Shown here: positions 58,069-64,000 of the stretch, in pieces | Layout of the letters: every line of letters starts with the position of its first letter | How positions within the stretch are numbered: the stretch's first letter is position 1 | NCBI GenBank assembly: GCA_949358305.1 | Contig: CASHSZ010000092.1 | Span: 1 to 64,000, forward strand | Length of the DNA stretch: 64,000 bases | DNA from: Strigamia acuminata | Lineage: Eukaryota; Arthropoda; Chilopoda; Geophilomorpha; Linotaeniidae | Direction: 5' to 3' | Program-made: the position numbers and the translations under genes | Notes under the pieces: generated by a model | The model's database searches: none | What the model saw: the letters and a program-made list of their open reading frames with translations, nothing else | What the model was told of the DNA's origin: nothing

Positions 58069-59217
58069 AATTGCAACCTGCCGCGCTATGCCACACAATG
58101 TGCCGCCGCGATAGGCCATCGAATCCGAATGTGTGTGATGCGAAACGCGAGTACGCGCGCGGAGAACGCGCGGCAATGCTAGCAACAGGAGCGCAACTGC
58201 CCAAGAAATTGCTCAACAATAAAAGGCACGTGGAAGCACGTGCCTGAAACAATAGGCACTTCAAATAAAGTTATTGTTAAAAAACGGGCTTGAAAACCAA
58301 CAATTACACAATAATTAAGGGGCAAGAAATGAACTTTGCTGCAATGCAAAGTTCTCAAAATACAGAGAAATGAAAGTTACACTTGTATAAAGAATTGACA
58401 ATGTTTGAAACCAATAAAAACTACAAAAACACACTTGTAAAAAACCCAAAACAACCCCCAGAATGAATTATTTGACTCAAATTAACCCTAAAACGGTCTT
58501 GGAGGTCGTGCAGACGACAGAGTCGGATCGGAAGGTTGCTAAAACCTGACGCCAAAACTAGCAATGGGACAGCTAGTTAGAAAACAGCTTTTTCATCAAT
58601 CATGAACGCTGAAAACCTCACCCAGGGGTAGAAAATGATGGAGAGAACGTTTTCGCCATCTAAAACGGTCTAAAACGGGTCTAAAATGCCTAAACCGGCG
58701 CCTGGAACGTGGCGCAGTTGTTGGGTCAAATATTGTCAAAAATCAGTGGAAATTTGTCAAATACTGGCAAAAATCTGCTGAAATTTGTCAAAAATTGCCA
58801 AATTTTGGCGCAAGTTACGTGAGGTTTGCGCGCATCCAACTATGACGAAAAATCCACGCGTGTGCACGCGCGATTTACTGGCGCGTTGGAAGCGTTAAAA
58901 TAAATTTTTCCAATATCTAACACAATTTGCACCGAATTATGGCAATTTTTGACAAATTTACATGGATTTTTGCCAGTATTTGACAAATTTCCACGGATTT
59001 TTGACAATATTTGACACATTCAAGACAAATTTCAGACAGATTTCAATTAATTTTAGAAAATGTTTGAGAAATATCAGCAAATGTTTGAGGATTGAGGAAA
59101 TCTGCTGAAATTTGTCAAATATAGACAAAAATCTGCTGAAATTTGTCAAATATAGACAAAAATCTGCTGAAATTTGTAAAAAATTGCCCAAATTCGGTGC
59201 AAGTTTTGCAAGTTTGC
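58069..59217 (-). repeat. Partial inverted unit, diverged outer end of palindrome C
   Basis: Mirror of the right two thirds of C3, matching its CGGCAGGTTGC variant near the inner edge and diverging outward. Confidence 0.88.
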
Positions 59218-60674
59218 AAACAGCAACAAGAATGATGTATTTAATAATTGTTTTTGCATTAGATATGTGTTTAATTCGTTTTACCTCGGTTTGTACGGTT
59301 CTTGCGCGTAGTGCGCACGTTCAACACGCGGCCACGCGCGTACATCGCGCGTGTTGCGAGCAGGACGCAACAAAAGTTTGAGAGACTCGCATTTTACCAA
59401 GTCCCCAACTTATTTTACAGTTTTAGTTTAGCTTACCAACTCGCTTGGTAATTTCTGGATCCTGTTTAAGTGTTTCGTCGGGTTTTGAGCCCATAAACCC
59501 GTCTTTTTCCTTGGTAAGCGATTGCGTCGTCTGCTCAGAGCAACTGGCTTTAAGCGGAGATCGCTTACACGAGTCTGGAATGAGCGCTTATCACCGCATT
59601 CGGCTCCAGTCTTCGTTTCTCGTTGAAAGTTAGCTTGTTGATTCGGGTTTTGGGCGACATTGACTAAAAAGACCTCGGGAATCGTTCCCACCACTCGGTT
59701 TAGTCGTTTTCGAGACCCACAACCTCGAAAACGAAGTTAGAAGTGGCTCAAGGCCACTAGCGTGTCTGGCAGATAGCCATTTTGGTGATTTACGGGCGTC
59801 GGGCCCTTGTTCTTTGTTTCCCGCCTTTGCTCCTTTGTTTTTATTTGGTATTCAAGGTTCCTAAGCCTACAGTAGATTGGGATTAAATTCCCATGAAGAT
59901 TTATTAAGTATTCATTGGTAAAAACGAATATTTCCGCCGGCGCGTTTCTCTCATAGGTTTCGGTTCGCTCGAATCTCATTTTTGAGCGACCCAGCGAATG
60001 CGCCAAGTTACAGGCGCCAGCTTAGCAGTTTTAGACTCGTTTTCGACCGTTCTAGTGTCAAAAAACGCGTAGAGCACATTTTGCGACCTTTGGAAGTGCT
60101 TTTCCGACACCTAAGTGGTCGGAAAAGTGCTCTTCTGAGTTAAGACTCCTTTTGGCATTTTAGCGTCAGCATAAGAAATTCCTCAAACTTTTATTGAAAT
60201 CTCTCAAAAATTTCTAAAATTAATTGAAATTTGTCTGAAAATTGTCAAATATTGGCAAAAATCTGCAGAAATTTGTCAAATACGCGATCGCATTGCGACA
60301 GAAAGTCGTTTACGACTCCAATACGCACCCGTGCGTGTTTGTATCGCAACACGAAACTCAAACGCGCCACCGCGTTGCAAGACAACCAAATTTACAAACG
60401 CAAACGCGCATTTGAGACAAAAACGAGTTTATTTTATTCACTCTCGCTTGATCCCCCTTCATCGCGCCTCGTTGCTCCTGTGAAAAAAATATATGAGAAT
60501 GCACAGAAATGAACCTTCCAATACTTACATGAAAATTGGCAACCTTGACACAAAACAGTCTATCGACACTCCCAACACCACCCCGGACATTTTTCGGAAG
60601 AGTATGGTCCACCCGGAATTCCCAGAATAGTCACCCCCAAAATGCGGATTTCGCGGAAGCCAATCCGCGAAAAG
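59218..60674. other. Body C: noncoding, cut short at the junction with array D
   Basis: Copy of 20,771-22,217 or so, including the diverged unit fragment (59,989-60,287), with one visible change in the hairpin loop near 59,720. It ends after AATCCGCGAAAAGG at 60,674, so the Polinton fragment and element E found after bodies A and B are absent. Confidence 0.6.
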
Positions 60675-60987
60675 GTTATACAAGTGTAACTTTCATTTCT
60701 CTGTATTTTGAGAACTTTGCATTGCAGCAAAGTTCATTTCTTGCCCCTTAATTATTGTGTAATTGTTGGTTTTCAAGCCCGTTTTTTAACAATAACTTTA
60801 TTTGAAGTGCCTATTGTTTCAGGCACGTGCCTTTTATTGTTGAGCAATTTCTTGGGCAGTTGCGCTCCTGTTGCTAGCATTGCCGCGCGTTCTCCGCGCG
60901 CGTACTCGCGTTTCGCATCACACACATTCGGATTCGATGGCATATCGCGGCGGCACATTGTGTGGCATAGCGCGGCACGTTGCAATT
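60675..60987 (+). repeat. Partial 1,676-bp unit D1
   Basis: Only the last ~313 bp of a short-class unit, starting at TTATACAAGTG and fused directly to body C. Confidence 0.92.
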
Positions 60988-62673
60988 GCTAATGCTACGG
61001 TCGACGGCGATTCGCATGCGCTATCCGCTGCATCAAACCCCAAATACCGATAAAAAATCGCAGAAAACACTAATCCCGACCCAAAAACCGCCAAAATTAC
61101 CCTCAACACACGCCAACAACCTTCCACCACTTAAATTACACCGGAAAAAAACAATTTCAAACCGAAAAATCAACAAAAAAGGCCAAAAAAATATTGCAAA
61201 CAAAGAGAAAAGATCAATTATCGAGGCAAATCCCCACCACAAAACAACGCATCGCCGGTATACACTTAAGCGTACAGTGCACAACACTACTGTTTATTTT
61301 CAATGATCCAATAAATAAAATTTGAAACAAAGTTGAGTGGAATTGTACGTTTCTTGTATATTAAAGTTTTTATTTTGTTTGTTTACACTTAATTTTTTTT
61401 TTCCATTATAGAATGGCGACTCGATACTTTTGTAGCTCGAATTCACTTCGTAAACGTGGTCGGTGTTCATCACGCGTCAATGCGCTCGTGCAATAGTATA
61501 GGCGCGCATACGATTTGATGCGCGCAAAACTTGCAAAACTTGCACGGAATTTGGGCAATTTTTGACAAATTTCAGCAGATTTTTGCCTGTATTTGACAAA
61601 TTTCAGAAGATTTTTGCCTATATTTGACAAATTTCAGAAGATTTCCTCAATCCTCAAACATTTGCTGAAATTTCTCATAAAATTTCAAAAATTAATTGAA
61701 ATTTGTCTGAAATTTGTCTGGAATTTGTCAAATATTGTCAAAAATCCGTGGAAATTTGTCAAATACTGGCAAAAATCCATGTAAATTTGTCAAAAATTGC
61801 CATAATTCGGTGCAAATTGTGTTAGATATTGGAAAAATTTATTTTAACGCTTCCAACGCGCCAGTAAATCGCGCGTGCACACGCATGGATTTTTCGTCAT
61901 AGTTGGATGCGCGCAAACCTCACGTAACTTGCGCCAAAATTTGGCAATTTTTGACAAATTTCAGCAGATTTTTGCCAGTATTTGACAAATTTTCACTGAT
62001 TTTTGACAATATTTGACCCAACAACTGCGCCACGTTCCAGGTGCCGGTTTAGGCATTTTAGACCCGTTTTAGACCGTTTTAGATGGCGAAAACGTTCTCT
62101 CCATCATTTTCTACCCCTGGGTGAGGTTTTCAGCGTTCATGATTGATGAAAAAGCTGTTTTCTAACTAGCTGTCCCATTGCTAGTTTTGGCGTCAGGTTT
62201 TAGCAACCTTCCGATCCGACTCTGTCGTCTGCACGACCTCCAAGACCGTTTTAGGGTTAATTTGAGTCAAATAATTCATTCTGGGGGTTGTTTTGGGTTT
62301 TTTACAAGTGTGTTTTTGTAGTTTTTATTGGTTTCAAACATTGTCAATTCTTTATACAAGTGTAACTTTCATTTCTCTGTATTTTGAGAACTTTGCATTG
62401 CAGCAAAGTTCATTTCTTGCCCCTTAATTATTGTGTAATTGTTGGTTTTCAAGCCCGTTTTTTAACAATAACTTTATTTGAAGTGCCTATTGTTTCAGGC
62501 ACGTGCTTCCACGTGCCTTTTATTGTTGAGCAATTTCTTGGGCAGTTGCGCTCCTGTTGCTAGCATTGCCGCGCGTTCTCCGCGCGCGTACTCGCGTTTC
62601 GCATCACACACATTCGGATTCGATGGCCTATCGCGGCGGCACATTGTGTGGCATAGCGCGGCAGGTTGCAATT
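60988..62673 (+). repeat. 1,676-bp unit D2
   Basis: Long class, near-identical to C3 (offset 11,755 bp), sharing all of its private variants. Confidence 0.92.
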
Positions 62674-64000
62674 GCTAATGCTACGGTCGACGGCGATTCG
62701 CATGCGCTATCCGCTGCATCAAACCCCAAATACCGATCAAAAATCGCAGAAAACACTAATCCCGACCCAAAAACCGCCAAAATTACCCTCAACACACGCC
62801 AACAACCTTCCACCACTTAAATTACACCGGAAAAAAACAATTTCAAACCGAAAAATCAACAAAAAAGGCCAAAAAAATATTGCAAACAAAGAGAAAAGAT
62901 CAATTATCGAGGCAAATCCCCACCACAAAACAACGCATCGCCGGTATACACTTAAGCGTACAGTGCACAACACTACTGTTTATTTTCAATGATCCAATAA
63001 ATAAAATTTGAAACAAAGTTGAGTGGAATTGTACGTTTCTTGTATATTAAAGTTTTTATTTTGTTTGTTTACACTTAATTTTTTTTTTCCATCATAGAAT
63101 GGCGACTCGATACTTTTGTAGCTCGAATTCACTTCGTAAACGTGGTCGGTGTTCATCACGCGTCAATGCGCTCGTGCAATAGTATAGGCGCGCATACGAT
63201 TTGATGCGCGCAAAACTTGCAAAACTTGCACGGAATTTGGGCAATTTTTGACAAATTTCAGCAGATTTTTGCCTGTATTTGACAAATTTCAGAAGATTTT
63301 TGCCTATATTTGACAAATTTCAGAAGATTTCCTCAATCCTCAAACATTTGCTGAAATTTCTCATAAAATTTCTAAAATTAATTGAAATTTGTCTGAAATT
63401 TGTCTGGAATTTGTCAAATATTGTCAAAAATCCGTGGAAATTTGTCAAATACTGGCAAAAATCCATGTAAATTTGTCAAAAATTGCCATAATTCGGTGCA
63501 AATTGTGTTAGATATTGGAAAAATTTATTTTAACGCTTCCAACGCGCCAGTAAATCGCGCGTGCACACGCATGGATTTTTTGTCATAGTTGGATGCGCGC
63601 AAACCTCACGTAACTTGCGCCAAAATTTGGCAATTTTTGACAAATTTCAGCAGATTTTTGCCAGTATTTGACAAATTTCCACTGATTTTTGACAATATTT
63701 GACCCAACAACTGCGCCACGTTCCAGGCGCCGGTTTAGGCATTTTAGACCCGTTTTAGACCGTTTTAGATGGCGAAAACGTTCTCTCCATCATTTTCTAC
63801 CCCTGGGTGAGGTTTTCAGCGTTCATAATTGATGAAAAAGCTGTTTTCTAACTAGCTGTCCCATTGCTAGTTTTGGCGTCAGGTTTTAGCAACCTTCCGA
63901 TCCGACTCTGTCGTCTGCACGACCTCCAAGACTGTTTTAGGGTTAATTTGAGTCAAATAATTCATTCTGGGTGTTGTTTTGGGTTTTTTACAAGTGTGTT
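62674..64000 (+). repeat. 1,676-bp unit D3, cut by the window end
   Basis: Counterpart of C4, with the core-adjacent variants TTTTTTGTCATAG and CTGGGTGTTG. A fourth palindromic core is expected to start near position 64,360, beyond the window. Confidence 0.92.

Noticed and set aside
9661-64000. The whole palindrome array as an assembly artefact
   Set aside because: Not excluded, but arrays A, B and C differ in unit number, private indels, centre copy number and unique insertions (MITE, copia, deletion junction), which a simple artefact would not produce. The A-B identity still deserves read-level checking.

Overview
The window looks like invertebrate animal nuclear DNA, made almost entirely of mobile and repetitive sequence. 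I see no ordinary host gene, rRNA, tRNA or CRISPR array. The eukaryotic call rests on a Polinton/Maverick (adintovirus-like) gene block, a Ty1/copia retrotransposon fragment, a hAT-type MITE with an 8-bp target duplication, TATA-type promoters and AATAAA-rich ends. The species cannot be named from sequence alone.

Layout. 1-6.3 kb is a partial Polinton-like element. It has a protein-primed type B DNA polymerase (plus strand, 5' end outside the window) facing a minus-strand block of a coiled-coil fibre-like protein, an adenain-type protease and a small glycine-rich/basic late protein. Capsid, ATPase and integrase genes are not in the window. 6.3-9.66 kb is noncoding: a foldback-like repeat, a mosaic element here called E (copy E1), and a 392-bp hAT-like MITE inside E1.

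9.66-64 kb is one higher-order repeat. Its building block is a ~1,676-bp noncoding unit in head-to-tail arrays of 3, 6, 4 and at least 2.2 copies (arrays A, B, C, D). Arrays A-C each run into a 3.2-3.8-kb palindromic core and then into ~1.7 inverted units, so each forms a palindrome with arms of roughly 4.4 kb, centred near 16,313, 36,108 and 54,494. After each palindrome comes a noncoding 'body'. After A and B this is followed by a fragment of the Polinton late-gene region and another copy of E. After C the body is cut at 60,674 and joined directly to array D, whose core should start about 360 bp past the window end. Periods are 19,795 bp (A to B), 18,120 bp (B to C) and 11,755 bp (C to D).

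Each core carries, on both sides and pointing inward, two TTACGTGACG boxes and a TATTTAAG box. Next come a 72-bp hairpin, eleven 56-bp stem-loop repeats and a GTATAC-rich centre with 79-bp spacers. Transcription from either side would give an RNA that folds back on itself for kilobases. The best candidate for an undescribed system is therefore a tandem family of promoter-bearing giant palindromes, possibly a long-hairpin small-RNA locus or a foldback-type element. This is inference from architecture only.
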